A stretch of DNA of 64,000 nt from the NCBI RefSeq assembly GCF_002077945.1, contig NZ_LVYD01000041.1:62001-126000 (forward strand). Reading direction: 5' to 3'. Of this stretch, positions 37,427-46,415 are shown piece after piece. The position numbers and the translations under genes are program-made. This DNA is from Niastella vici (GTDB lineage Bacteria; Bacteroidota; Bacteroidia; Chitinophagales; Chitinophagaceae). The notes under the pieces were generated by a model. That model did no database searches and had not been told where the DNA came from. It saw nothing but the letters and a program-made list of their open reading frames with translations. The number at the start of each line of letters is the position of its first letter. Within the stretch, counting starts at the first letter, position 1.

Positions 37427-38401
37427 TCATCTTACTATAATTGATTTTACTTTTTCAACCAGCGGTTTGGGAAACAAGTGGGCTATACCCGAAAGCATCT
37501 TCACCGTTTGCTGCTGCAAATACAATTTTGAATTTACTTTCACTTCTTTACCGAAATAAGTATTGGTCACTTTTTCACCTGTAATAATATTGGTGAGGTC
37601 GTTTAAGTACAGTTTATTAATAGCAATGTCTGACAGGCGGGGAACATAATACATGCAGTCCTTGAAATAATAATGCGTTACCTGCGAATGGCGGCTGGCG
37701 CCTTCACGTAATATCTTTTCGCCACCATGTAACAGGTTGGCCGACCATATCATCGCCTGTCCTTTTTTTATCTTCAGCACTTCTTTTTTCAAACCCAATG
37801 CATCGATCACCTCCTGAATAAACGCAACATAGTTTTCGGCATAAGCCATAAACGCTTTTTTCATTTCAATACTTTCGCTGGCCTTAACGCCCACATCGAT
37901 CATATCGTAGAATGGTAATTTATGACTGCCGGGGTAATAATGCAGGGGACCGTTAGTTTCATCAATATCTTCAAAGGCCATCCATACCCCACACATAAAC
38001 CGTTGTGGAATTGAATTGAAATGGATCATATCCGAATGGGTATCCTGCTGGGTGCCTACCGGAAAATTGAGGGTTTGAAATGGAAATGGTTCCCGTTGAT
38101 ATAACAGCCTGAGTTTACTCAATACAGCTTCGGCCACCGCAACTTTTTTTACCTGTTCATTAAACTTCCAGGCATCCTGTATGCGGTGATCGCCATTGGC
38201 AACTTTTGCAAAGCGGGGGGCCAGCTGTTCAACAATGACATCAATGGTGGCTTCATCTATTTCAGGATCTATGATTACATAGCCATCTTCTGCAAACTTT
38301 CTTACAAATGCTTTATCGGCATCGACATGGGTCGACTTCTTTAATTCAGCTTCAAAAAAAGGAGATTCGGTCCAGGGCAAATTGACGTGTTGTTGCAACA
38401 T
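37427..38401 (-). CDS. Phytanoyl-CoA dioxygenase (PhyH)-family protein, copy 2
   Basis: 324 residues with the same ligand set as its neighbour: THSD for the first His and Asp, LLHGGEK for the distal His, and GASRHSQ for the Arg. The central third is nearly identical to copy 1 while the N-terminal 90 and C-terminal 60 residues differ more, which points to a tandem duplication followed by divergence at the ends, possibly for different substrates. It is transcribed ahead of copy 1 with an 87-bp gap. Confidence 0.9.
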   Translation of the reverse strand: MLQQHVNLPWTESPFFEAELKKSTHVDADKAFVRKFAEDGYVIIDPEIDEATIDVIVEQLAPRFAKVANGDHRIQDAWKFNEQVKKVAVAEAVLSKLRLLYQREPFPFQTLNFPVGTQQDTHSDMIHFNSIPQRFMCGVWMAFEDIDETNGPLHYYPGSHKLPFYDMIDVGVKASESIEMKKAFMAYAENYVAFIQEVIDALGLKKEVLKIKKGQAMIWSANLLHGGEKILREGASRHSQVTHYYFKDCMYYVPRLSDIAINKLYLNDLTNIITGEKVTNTYFGKEVKVNSKLYLQQQTVKMLSGIAHLFPKPLVEKVKSIIVR

Positions 38402-38496
38402 AGCAATAAGCTAAACCTCACGTCGCACTCAAAAGGTTGGAAATTCTAAAAAAATTTCAACAACGCCAGGCCGGCCCTAAAACACCTGATAATATT

Positions 38497-39153
38497 TTAC
38501 CCGTTATTCTTTGCCTGGGCAGCTTCATTATTACAGGCTTCAATAAACTGCAGCATTTTATCACGGCCCATTTTCTTTTCGGCGCTGGTTACAAAATTCC
38601 GGGGCAGGAACTGCCAGGTTTTTCGCATGGCATCGAGGAAGGCCTTTACATTTTTGCTCACCTCTTTTTGTGTTTCTTTATCTGCTTTTGTAAACGCCAG
38701 GCAAAACGGCACTTCCCATTCGCCTAACTGATTTACAAAATCAAGGTCCAGCTTTTGGGGACTGTGCCGGCTATCGATCAGCACAAATACATTGATCAGG
38801 TTTTCGCGGTTGCGCAGATAATTTTCGATCATTTTTTCCCATTGTTTACGCTGCGATTGCGACACTTTGGCAAACCCGTAACCCGGCAGGTCGACCAGGT
38901 ACCAGGCCTCGTTGCGGCTTCCGCTGGGCGATTCGCCATCGGGGAGGCTTTTTATATCAAAATGATTGATCAATTGTGTTTTTCCGGGCGAACCTGAGGT
39001 TTTAGCCAGTTTATGATTGTCGCACAGCATGTTTATCAGCGACGATTTGCCCACGTTACTGCGGCCAATGAAGGCATACTCGGGCCGGTCGGGCTTGGGA
39101 CATTTGGTGTAATCCGGACTGCTGATGAGGTAGGTGGCTGATTGAATGATCAT
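38497..39153 (-). CDS. engB: Ribosome biogenesis GTPase EngB/YsxC
   Basis: 218 residues. GTPase motifs are G1 GRSNVGKSSLIN (29-40), G2/G3 region with TPGKTQ-like GSPGKTQLINHF and DLPGYGFAKVS, and G4 FTKADKE. It is a small essential GTPase that helps assemble the large ribosomal subunit. Length and motifs are normal; the insertion PDGESPSGSRNEAW before G3 is a little longer than in E. coli. Its ATG is 147 bp from the divergent ubiE start. Confidence 0.93.
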   Translation of the reverse strand: MIIQSATYLISSPDYTKCPKPDRPEYAFIGRSNVGKSSLINMLCDNHKLAKTSGSPGKTQLINHFDIKSLPDGESPSGSRNEAWYLVDLPGYGFAKVSQSQRKQWEKMIENYLRNRENLINVFVLIDSRHSPQKLDLDFVNQLGEWEVPFCLAFTKADKETQKEVSKNVKAFLDAMRKTWQFLPRNFVTSAEKKMGRDKMLQFIEACNNEAAQAKNNG

Positions 39154-39286
39154 GCTGCAAGATAGAATAGTTTAGGTTATCAGCTTAATTACTACTATCG
39201 GCTCTGTTGCGTCGCACCCTTCAGGGTCCGGTTCTTCAGGGAGCAGTTCCGCCCAAACAACACCTCATAAACTACAAACAGTTAAT

Positions 39287-39294
39287 TATCTTTG
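39287..39294 (+). promoter_or_regulatory. -7 promoter box of ubiE, nearly leaderless
   Basis: TATCTTTG is an exact TAnnTTTG match and ends 6 bp before the ATG at 39301. Transcription would begin at or within a few bases of the start codon. No clear -33 TTTG is seen. Confidence 0.5.
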
Positions 39295-39300
39295 CCGCCC

Positions 39301-40050
39301 ATGTCAAAATATTCACACGATAAAATAGTGCCGTTCAATGATTCGCAGCAGAGCAAAAAAGAGCAGGTGGCGGCCATGTTCGATCAAATTGCCTTCCGGT
39401 ACGACTTTCTGAACCGCTTTTTATCGGGCGGTATCGATGTATCGTGGCGCAAACGGGCCATTGGTGAGCTGAAAGAAATACAACCCCGCATGGTGCTCGA
39501 TGTGGCTACCGGCACCGCCGATGTAGCCATTATGACATGGAAATACCTGCACCCCGAAAAAATAATTGGCATAGATATTTCGGAAGGTATGCTCAATTTA
39601 GGGCGCCAGAAAATTGATAAATTATTGCTATCTAAGCAAATAGAATTGTTAAAGGGCGATAGCGAAGCAATAAACTTTCCTGATGCCACGTTTGATGCCA
39701 TTACCGTGGCTTTTGGCGTGCGGAATTTCGAAAACCTTGAAAAAGGGCTTGCTGAAATGTACCGCGTATTAAAACCTGGCGGTAAAGTAGTGATCCTTGA
39801 ATTTTCGAAGCCCCGCAAAACGGGCTTTAAAAGTTTATACAATTTGTATATGAACCTCATTGCACCGCGTGCGGGGCAATGGCTTTCAAAAAACAAAGAC
39901 GCGTATCAATATTTAAATCAATCAGTTAAAGCATTTCCCGAAGGCGAAACATTTTTACATATTTTACAACAAGTTGGGTTTATAAATACCTCACTAAAAC
40001 GGCTGAGTTTAGGAATATGTACAATTTATTGCGGCAGAAAAGCCAGTTAA
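39301..40050 (+). CDS. ubiE: Demethylmenaquinone methyltransferase
   Basis: 249 residues from the ATG at 39301 (MSKYSHDKIVPF); an apparent upstream extension to 39292 falls in the -7 box. The family signatures are FDQIAFRYDFLNRFLSGGID, VLDVATGTADVAI (motif I), VAFGVRNFENLEKGL and VLKPGGKVVILEFSKP. It performs the last methylation in menaquinone synthesis. It overlaps the PorT-like gene by 34 bp, the ubiE-porT order seen in other Bacteroidota. Confidence 0.95.
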   Translation: MSKYSHDKIVPFNDSQQSKKEQVAAMFDQIAFRYDFLNRFLSGGIDVSWRKRAIGELKEIQPRMVLDVATGTADVAIMTWKYLHPEKIIGIDISEGMLNLGRQKIDKLLLSKQIELLKGDSEAINFPDATFDAITVAFGVRNFENLEKGLAEMYRVLKPGGKVVILEFSKPRKTGFKSLYNLYMNLIAPRAGQWLSKNKDAYQYLNQSVKAFPEGETFLHILQQVGFINTSLKRLSLGICTIYCGRKAS

Positions 40051-40763
40051 AAGGATGGGCAGCAGGGCTAATGCTTATGATCGCCTCACAACAGGTAAGC
40101 GCTCAATTGCGAGATGACTTAAATCTTCCTGACCACGATACTAAAAAGTATTATCTGGGTATCGGACTTATTTATAATAATTCCCGGTTCCAGGTAAGCC
40201 AGCATCCCTCATTTCTGGCGAGCGACAGCGTAATGGTGGTTGACCCCCTGAGCACCGGCGGGTTTGGTTTGGCCGGTATGCACACCCTGCGCCTTTCGCC
40301 CCGGTTTGAAGTACGCGCCATTTTCCCACAGTTATTATTTGCGTATAAGAATCTCATTTATCATGTAAAATATCCCGACCCCAACAAGAACGAAACGGCC
40401 GTTATGACCAAACGGGTTGAAAGTATTTTGCTTGGTTTGCCCGTGCACCTGAAATTCCGCAGCGACCGCATCGGAAACTTCCGGGTATACATGTTTGGTG
40501 GCGGAAAAATTGAGTATGACCTTGCTTCCAACTCCACTGCCCGTAAAGCGGAAGATCTGATAAAGCTGAAAAAATACGATTTCGGGGTAGAAGCGGGCAT
40601 CGGGTTCAACTTTTATTTCCCGGTATTTATACTTTCGCCCGAAATAAAAGTAAGCAACGGGCTTTCAAACATTCACTCACGGGATCCAAACCTGAAATAT
40701 TCCAGCGCTATTGACAAGCTGAATTCACGCATGATCGTATTCTCGCTTATATTTGAAGGTTAA
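40017..40763 (+). CDS. porT: PorT-family outer-membrane protein (type IX secretion)
   Basis: 248 residues: a signal peptide (cleaved after VSAQ, about residue 29), then LRDDLNLPDHDTKKYYLGIGLIYNNSRF and alternating strands that end in IVFSLIFEG, as in 8-stranded barrels of the PorT family. PorT is needed for assembly of the type IX secretion system in gliding or pathogenic Bacteroidota. The call rests on length, the DxKxYYLGIGL-like start and the position directly after ubiE. T9SS cargo genes at 34114 and 41167 are in the same window. Confidence 0.85.
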   Translation: MYNLLRQKSQLKGWAAGLMLMIASQQVSAQLRDDLNLPDHDTKKYYLGIGLIYNNSRFQVSQHPSFLASDSVMVVDPLSTGGFGLAGMHTLRLSPRFEVRAIFPQLLFAYKNLIYHVKYPDPNKNETAVMTKRVESILLGLPVHLKFRSDRIGNFRVYMFGGGKIEYDLASNSTARKAEDLIKLKKYDFGVEAGIGFNFYFPVFILSPEIKVSNGLSNIHSRDPNLKYSSAIDKLNSRMIVFSLIFEG

Positions 40764-40886
40764 TGTAACAAAGGCCATAGGTAAAAGGGGCAATCAGCCT
40801 GAGGTATACTTTAATTGTATTAATTGTTGTAACAATTTATGCAATTAAACGTCTCAGCTATCTTAACTATCACATAACCTGTTTAT

Positions 40887-41243
40887 ATGAGAAAACCCCT
40901 GCTCATTATTGGCCTGCTGGCGGCCATTGTATACGCCTGTAACCAGGGCAATAAAATAAAAAACCCATTACTGAGCACCAGCAATTTACCGGCACAATTA
41001 TTCAGCATCGATATTACCGAAGACACCACGCTGATTACCCGGCATGGGGCGGTGATACGCATACCCCACGGCGCCTTTACCGCCAATGGGAACACTGTGC
41101 AGCTGGAAATAAAAGAAGCTTACCATTCGATAAGCCTCTTTTTTTATGTAAGATATTTTGCCTCAACTATTTCACCTTCTGTATCCGCTGCGTCCACACC
41201 ACTTCATTACCGGCAATCAGCTGCAGCACATAAATGCCATTAG
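40887..41243 (+). pseudogene. Truncated lipoprotein gene
   Basis: An N-terminal lipoprotein signal (VYAC, Cys18) is followed by a stretch, TRHGAVIRIPHGAFTANGNTVQLEIKEAY, seen at the start of much longer Bacteroidota surface lipoproteins. After residue 80 the frame runs into a hairpin and then into DNA antisense to the 3' end of the neighbouring T9SS protein gene, so the last 38 residues look accidental. The gene has most likely lost its 3' part. A short functional lipoprotein cannot be excluded. A small AATTGTT-GT-AACAATT palindrome lies 50 bp upstream (40822-40837). Confidence 0.55.
41108..41147. terminator. Bidirectional terminator between lipoprotein remnant and T9SS protein gene
   Basis: AAAAGAAGCTTA and TAAGCCTCTTTT pair at 11 of 12 positions around an 8-nt loop and are followed on the plus strand by further T, on the minus strand by CTTCTTTTATTT. 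It lies 20-60 bp past the stop of the minus-strand gene and inside the remnant reading frame. Confidence 0.7.
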
Positions 41244-44200
41244 CCAGTGAAGCAGGCGGGTTCAATGAAATATTATTATTCCCTGTAGAAAGAATGCCAT
41301 TGACCCTATACAACTCCCGGCCTGTAAGATCAAGGATACGCGTGGCGGTGGGCACTACCTTGTCGGAATACACCTGTACGCGAACCGCATTTTCGAACGG
41401 ATTGGGCGTTACCGACAACACACTTATGTGGCTGATGGTATTGGTTAAACGGATGGTATTGCTGTAACGGGCTTTGCCATCAATATCAACGGTGCGTAAA
41501 CGGTACCAGGCATAATTGATAACCGGTTTACTATCTGTGTAGGCATACTTGTTGCGGGCAGTGCTGGTACCGGTGGCTTTCACCGCGCCAATTTCGGCAA
41601 ACACCCTTCCATCGTCGCTGCGTTCAACAGCAAAATGATCAACCTGGTCTTCCATAGATGTTTCCCATTGTAGCTGCGACTGATCATCAACATAACTGCC
41701 GGTGAAATAAGATAAGGTAACCGGTAAAATTATATTCACGGTAATAGTGGCCGGCGAGCTGGTTAAACAACCTGCCCCTGAAAAAGAAACAGCACTAACC
41801 AGTACATTATATGTACCCGCCGAAGTAAAAGCATTGGTAGGTATCGATAAACTGCTGCCGGTTCCCCATTTTGACACTGCATAGTTGGTAGTGCTGCTGG
41901 CTGAACTGGTTACTGCATATAAAAGCCCCGATGCAGAATTGCTTACAGCGTAGGTCACCGATTGACCGGTATAGATGGTAGAAGAGGTAGGTGTTATGGA
42001 TGGTATTGCCGTGGTGGGGCAACCAATTGTAGCGTTTGAGCTGCAATCGGTTTTTTCGGCAGCACCGCTCGCCTGGGAGGTTACAGTTAACACCCCGCCT
42101 GCATATAAAGTATTTAAATAACTGGTGTTTACAGGTATGCTCCATGAGGTAGCACCGCTTACAACGACAGAATCTATTAATACGCCATCGAGATACAGGC
42201 GAACCTTTCCGGTAAATGAACTGGGGAAAGTTCCATTTATAGTGTTATCACTCGCTTTATAGGTTCCTGTTATAGTTGGGCAAACTGTAGTTGTGGCCAA
42301 CGCAGTGGCAGCAGTAGAAGCGCTGCTCATGGCGCAGGTGCCATATTGTTGGGTAGCTGTATAGCTTTTTCCGGATATTAACGTATAAGCCAGGCTCCAA
42401 GTACCATCTGATTGTACGGTAGTAGTGCCTTTGCTTACCCCATTTTCCAGAACGGTTACTACGGTACCGGCATTTTCACCCGATTTTCCGGTAATGGTTG
42501 TGGCTCCTGCAGCCAAATTACCATTGTTATCGGTGGTAATAGATGGCGGCTCAGTATAACAGGTAACGGTTCTCGATGTAGTAGCGCTAACGCAACTGCT
42601 CGAAAGCTGGGCAATCACATACAATGCATCGCCCTGTGCAAACACCAGGTTGCTGAAAGTATAATTACCCGATCCATCGGCAGTGACAGTACTATTCAAT
42701 TTATCATTCAAATACAACCGAACGGTGGCGCCTGCCCCGCTGGCAATAGCACCTGAAATAGTAGTAGTGCTGGTATATACATTGGTTTGGGTAATGGTTG
42801 GTGTGTTGGCAGGAGAAAGGTTTAAACAATCGAAGACCGGTCCTGATTCACATTTTGCAGATTCCTGAGCAGTAATGGCAAAGCTCATATTATTAGGCAT
42901 ATCGTTGGTTGTACTGCTGCAGGGATCGGCGCCGCCGGCACTGGTACCATCGTACCACCAGGTGGTTGAGGTGGGATAAGTTACAGCCGGTGAAGTGGCA
43001 TCAGTTGCCAGTAAGGTAAAGCCGCTCGTGGTAACTGTATAAATGCGCACCGCTGCATTGGCCGGCCTTGTTCCGCTCATGCCCTTTCGGGTTAAACACG
43101 AAAAAGCCAGGCTGCTGGTGCTGGTAGTATTGGTTGGTGAACAGCTAACCGCCTGTACGTTGTTCGATTGAAGACACATTGATTCACCGGTGGCCTGTGC
43201 TTTTGCATACAGTACATCGCCTGCGTTCACTGTAACGCCGGTTACGTTCCAGGTATTTCCCGAAGTAGCCGTTGTAGTACCAGAAGCCACGCCGTTTATA
43301 TACAATGTAATGGTTGCCAAAGCCGGTTTGGTTCCATCAAGTGCCGTCCAGCTGCCTGAAACAGTTATACCACTGCCGGCCTGAATGGGGCTGGTCAATG
43401 TGGGAGCAGCTGTACAACCGGCTCCAACCCCACTACCGCCACTGTTGATGTTCGATAATGTATATGTTGGTGTATTGCTGATAGCAGCTTCCCAGCTTTT
43501 CATATAATCATTATTATACAGGCCATCGTTCACCCCATATATATCTGATTTTGGTCCGCCAATGGCAGGTTTAGGCGCCATTACGGTTGTGGCAACCATG
43601 CGTAGCGGTGTAGAAGCCGTGATACCTAATGAGCTGATGGGTACATAAAAATCATAAAAATAATCAGGTGTGCCCGATACGGTGGAAAGCGCAATGGATA
43701 TTTGTGAATTGGTGTTGATTCCAAAGCTGTCGAGCTTCACCGGGTTACTGGTGCCATCCACATTATAAACAGCCACTCTGAAATTTGTTTCCAGTACTAC
43801 TTCAAGTTCAAATCCCGGATTGCCATTTATGCCCGTAGTGGCAGCCTGGTAGTTAGGATCGGCATAAGCACCGGTGCTGCCGATTTTACCATCGGTATCG
43901 ATCAATATACTATATCCCTTTGAACCGCTGATTATATTTCCCAATCGCAAACGGAACAACAGGTTGGTACCGTCGTTGTAAATATAAAAACCACTTCCGT
44001 CCACCTGGCGCACCAGATCGCTGTATAATTCTGAAGGGCCCCGCATAAGGTCAGAGGTAGGTTCCAGAAAGGAAGGCGGAACAATTTTGTAAGGCACTTC
44101 ACTTTCGGTGATATCGCTGCTTATAAAGCCGCTGGTTGAGGAGGAACTAAATCCATCACCGTTCGGGTTCAATGGCGTACTGCCAATTCCTGCTGCAGGG

Positions 44201-44283
44201 CGTACAATAATTCCTGGTGATTGTGCAAGAGAGATCCCTGTTAATAATAACAGGAACATAGAGAACAGCAACGCGGGTCTCAT
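41167..44283 (-). CDS. Large T9SS-secreted adhesin-like protein
   Basis: 1038 residues. A signal peptide (cut after SLAQ) is followed by a region with a LAGNST-like start (GIIVRPAAGIGSTPLNPNGDGF) common to Chitinophagaceae surface proteins, several Ig/fibronectin-like modules (for example TISGAIASGAGATVRLYLNDK, ITGKSGENAGTVVTVLENG, INGTFPSSFTGKVRLYLDG), and the C-terminal sorting domain (VTPNPFENAVRVQVYSDK to VVWTQRIQKVK). It is Ser/Thr/Gly-rich and has many cysteines. It should be displayed on or released from the cell surface; binding target unknown. Confidence 0.9.
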   Translation of the reverse strand: MRPALLFSMFLLLLTGISLAQSPGIIVRPAAGIGSTPLNPNGDGFSSSSTSGFISSDITESEVPYKIVPPSFLEPTSDLMRGPSELYSDLVRQVDGSGFYIYNDGTNLLFRLRLGNIISGSKGYSILIDTDGKIGSTGAYADPNYQAATTGINGNPGFELEVVLETNFRVAVYNVDGTSNPVKLDSFGINTNSQISIALSTVSGTPDYFYDFYVPISSLGITASTPLRMVATTVMAPKPAIGGPKSDIYGVNDGLYNNDYMKSWEAAISNTPTYTLSNINSGGSGVGAGCTAAPTLTSPIQAGSGITVSGSWTALDGTKPALATITLYINGVASGTTTATSGNTWNVTGVTVNAGDVLYAKAQATGESMCLQSNNVQAVSCSPTNTTSTSSLAFSCLTRKGMSGTRPANAAVRIYTVTTSGFTLLATDATSPAVTYPTSTTWWYDGTSAGGADPCSSTTNDMPNNMSFAITAQESAKCESGPVFDCLNLSPANTPTITQTNVYTSTTTISGAIASGAGATVRLYLNDKLNSTVTADGSGNYTFSNLVFAQGDALYVIAQLSSSCVSATTSRTVTCYTEPPSITTDNNGNLAAGATTITGKSGENAGTVVTVLENGVSKGTTTVQSDGTWSLAYTLISGKSYTATQQYGTCAMSSASTAATALATTTVCPTITGTYKASDNTINGTFPSSFTGKVRLYLDGVLIDSVVVSGATSWSIPVNTSYLNTLYAGGVLTVTSQASGAAEKTDCSSNATIGCPTTAIPSITPTSSTIYTGQSVTYAVSNSASGLLYAVTSSASSTTNYAVSKWGTGSSLSIPTNAFTSAGTYNVLVSAVSFSGAGCLTSSPATITVNIILPVTLSYFTGSYVDDQSQLQWETSMEDQVDHFAVERSDDGRVFAEIGAVKATGTSTARNKYAYTDSKPVINYAWYRLRTVDIDGKARYSNTIRLTNTISHISVLSVTPNPFENAVRVQVYSDKVVPTATRILDLTGRELYRVNGILSTGNNNISLNPPASLANGIYVLQLIAGNEVVWTQRIQKVK

Positions 44284-44531
44284 AGAGCATTGGGTGTTAG
44301 GGGTTAAAAAGGGTCTTTAGATCAATTTTTTAAATCAGGAACAATTATACATATTAATACTTACATATTTAACTTTAGATTAATTTAAATGGATACACTT
44401 AGGCGAATTTGCGACTGTTTAAAACCCTAACTCTTTAAAAATCAAGTGTAAACAACACAATTTATTTTTTAAAAATTCTTAATATGAGTACATATTAAAA
44501 AATAAACAGGCCACCGGCTTTTCTATTAAAT

Positions 44532-46394
44532 TTGCAGCCAAACCCTCTCAACCTGATTTGTATCCGAACATACCTGAAAGTAGTTTGCTTGCTACTGCTT
44601 TGCAGTTTATCAACTGCGCATGCACAGGATCGTCAGCAAAAACAGGATAGCCTCAGAAAGCAACTTCATGCACACGCAGAAGATTCGAACAAGGTGAAAC
44701 TCCTCAATAGCCTTGCGGCATCATTTTACCAAACCAGTGCCGATTCCATTATCTACTACGCTCAACTGGCGATTGACCTGTCGAGGCAACTGTCATTTCG
44801 CTCTGGTGAGGCCGAAGCAGAAGCACATCAGGCAGCCTATTACAGGCTGAAAGGCGAGTACACCAATGCTATAAACAAGCTGCAACACGGAATAAAAGTT
44901 TATGAAGAACTGCATGCCATAGGACCAGCCGCTGGTAATTACCTTGAAATGTCGCAGGTGTATAAAGACATGGGTGGCGATAACAAGACGCTGGAATACA
45001 TCAACAAAGGCATTGGTTTCAGCAAACATGCATACGACCTGTTTAACAGCATTCACGATACAGCGGGCATGGTTGAAAGCCTGAACCAGTGCGGTATACA
45101 ATACCGGGATATTGCCAAAACAAATGGCCGTAAACAATATTATGACACTGCCTTTTCAGTATATATGAAAGCGGTAGATATGGTTGAACGATCGGGAAAA
45201 GGCAAAAAACTGATCAGCAAATTATACAACAACATTAGCCAGGTTTATAACGAATACCTGAAAGATTATAATAAAGCGCTTGACTATTTATTCAAAGCCG
45301 AAGAGCTGAATAAACAAAGCCATAACCTCTCGAGCCTCTCTTATAATTACGGTAACATTTCCCTCGCCTATCAAAAGCTGAATCAACCGGCCCGGGCGCT
45401 TGCCTATTCCCGTAAAATGCTCGAAACCTCCCGCCTGCTCAATCGGCCGGAGAGGCTTCGCAATGCATACAACTCCATGTACAATGCTTTTGCCGCTACC
45501 GGCCGCTTCGATTCGGCCCTGTATTTTTATAAACTGGCCGACCAGCTCGACGACTCCCTGAACAACGTGGCAAAAACGAACGAGGTCATTGACCTGCAAA
45601 CCAAATATGAAACAGGGAAAAAAGAATCGGAAATACGGCGCTTGCATACCGAATCACTGGCAAAGAACAAACAGATCGTATTACTGGTTTCGGCGCTGGT
45701 GGTATTTGCCTTGCTCGCAGCCTGTATGATGTGGTTGTACCATCGTATAAAAAAACAACGGCAGGAAATTGCTGCGCAGTCAAACAAACTGGAAATAATG
45801 ATGAAGGAGCTGCATCACCGGGTTAAGAACAACCTGCAGATCGTAAGCAGCCTGTTAAGCCTGCAAACCTATAAGGTGCAGGATGAAGAAGCCGTGCTGG
45901 TATTAAAAGAAAGCCAGCAACGTGTTCAGGCCATGAGCTTTATTCACCAGCGCCTGTACAAGACCGAATCGCTCACCGCAGTAAATATGAAAGAATACCT
46001 TACCGACCTGGCCGAATCGCTGGTATCGTCGTATGGGTTTAGCCGGGATGATTTTGACCTGCACATTACTGTAGAAAAAGAAATGCTGGATATCGATAAG
46101 GCATTACCGATCGGACTTATCATCAATGAGCTGGTGACCAATGCCCTCAAGTATGCCTATGACGATAGTAAACGCCCCTTCCTCAGCATTATGCTCACAG
46201 AAGAAGAAACAAAAATGGTTTGCGCTATTAAGGACAATGGCATTGGTATTAATGAACAGCAGTGGAAGCAAAAGAAGAATTCTTTTGGCAAGCAATTGAT
46301 AACGGCATTATGCAAGCAGCTGCGGGCGCAGCAGGCCATGGCAATTGATGGCGGAACCCAGTTTTTTATTACCATTCCCAAACAGGCTGCATAA
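44532..46394 (+). CDS. TPR-containing sensor histidine kinase (HisKA_2/HWE-like)
   Basis: Up to 620 residues. A signal-like N-terminus (ending AHAQ) is followed by periplasmic TPR repeats (about 55-350), a transmembrane helix (about 380-402, IVLLVSALVVFALLAACMMW), and a kinase part with the phosphorylated histidine in MKELHHRVKNNLQIVSSL and an ATPase domain with NELVTNALKYAYDD and DNGIGI. No ATG precedes the signal sequence; the open frame begins at a TTG that overlaps a TAAATTTG box (44527-44534), so the true start is probably another non-ATG codon slightly downstream. It forms a pair with the LytTR regulator that follows. Confidence 0.88.
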   Translation: MQPNPLNLICIRTYLKVVCLLLLCSLSTAHAQDRQQKQDSLRKQLHAHAEDSNKVKLLNSLAASFYQTSADSIIYYAQLAIDLSRQLSFRSGEAEAEAHQAAYYRLKGEYTNAINKLQHGIKVYEELHAIGPAAGNYLEMSQVYKDMGGDNKTLEYINKGIGFSKHAYDLFNSIHDTAGMVESLNQCGIQYRDIAKTNGRKQYYDTAFSVYMKAVDMVERSGKGKKLISKLYNNISQVYNEYLKDYNKALDYLFKAEELNKQSHNLSSLSYNYGNISLAYQKLNQPARALAYSRKMLETSRLLNRPERLRNAYNSMYNAFAATGRFDSALYFYKLADQLDDSLNNVAKTNEVIDLQTKYETGKKESEIRRLHTESLAKNKQIVLLVSALVVFALLAACMMWLYHRIKKQRQEIAAQSNKLEIMMKELHHRVKNNLQIVSSLLSLQTYKVQDEEAVLVLKESQQRVQAMSFIHQRLYKTESLTAVNMKEYLTDLAESLVSSYGFSRDDFDLHITVEKEMLDIDKALPIGLIINELVTNALKYAYDDSKRPFLSIMLTEEETKMVCAIKDNGIGINEQQWKQKKNSFGKQLITALCKQLRAQQAMAIDGGTQFFITIPKQAA

Positions 46395-46415
46395 TGCAGT
46401 TTGAATTCAATACTT

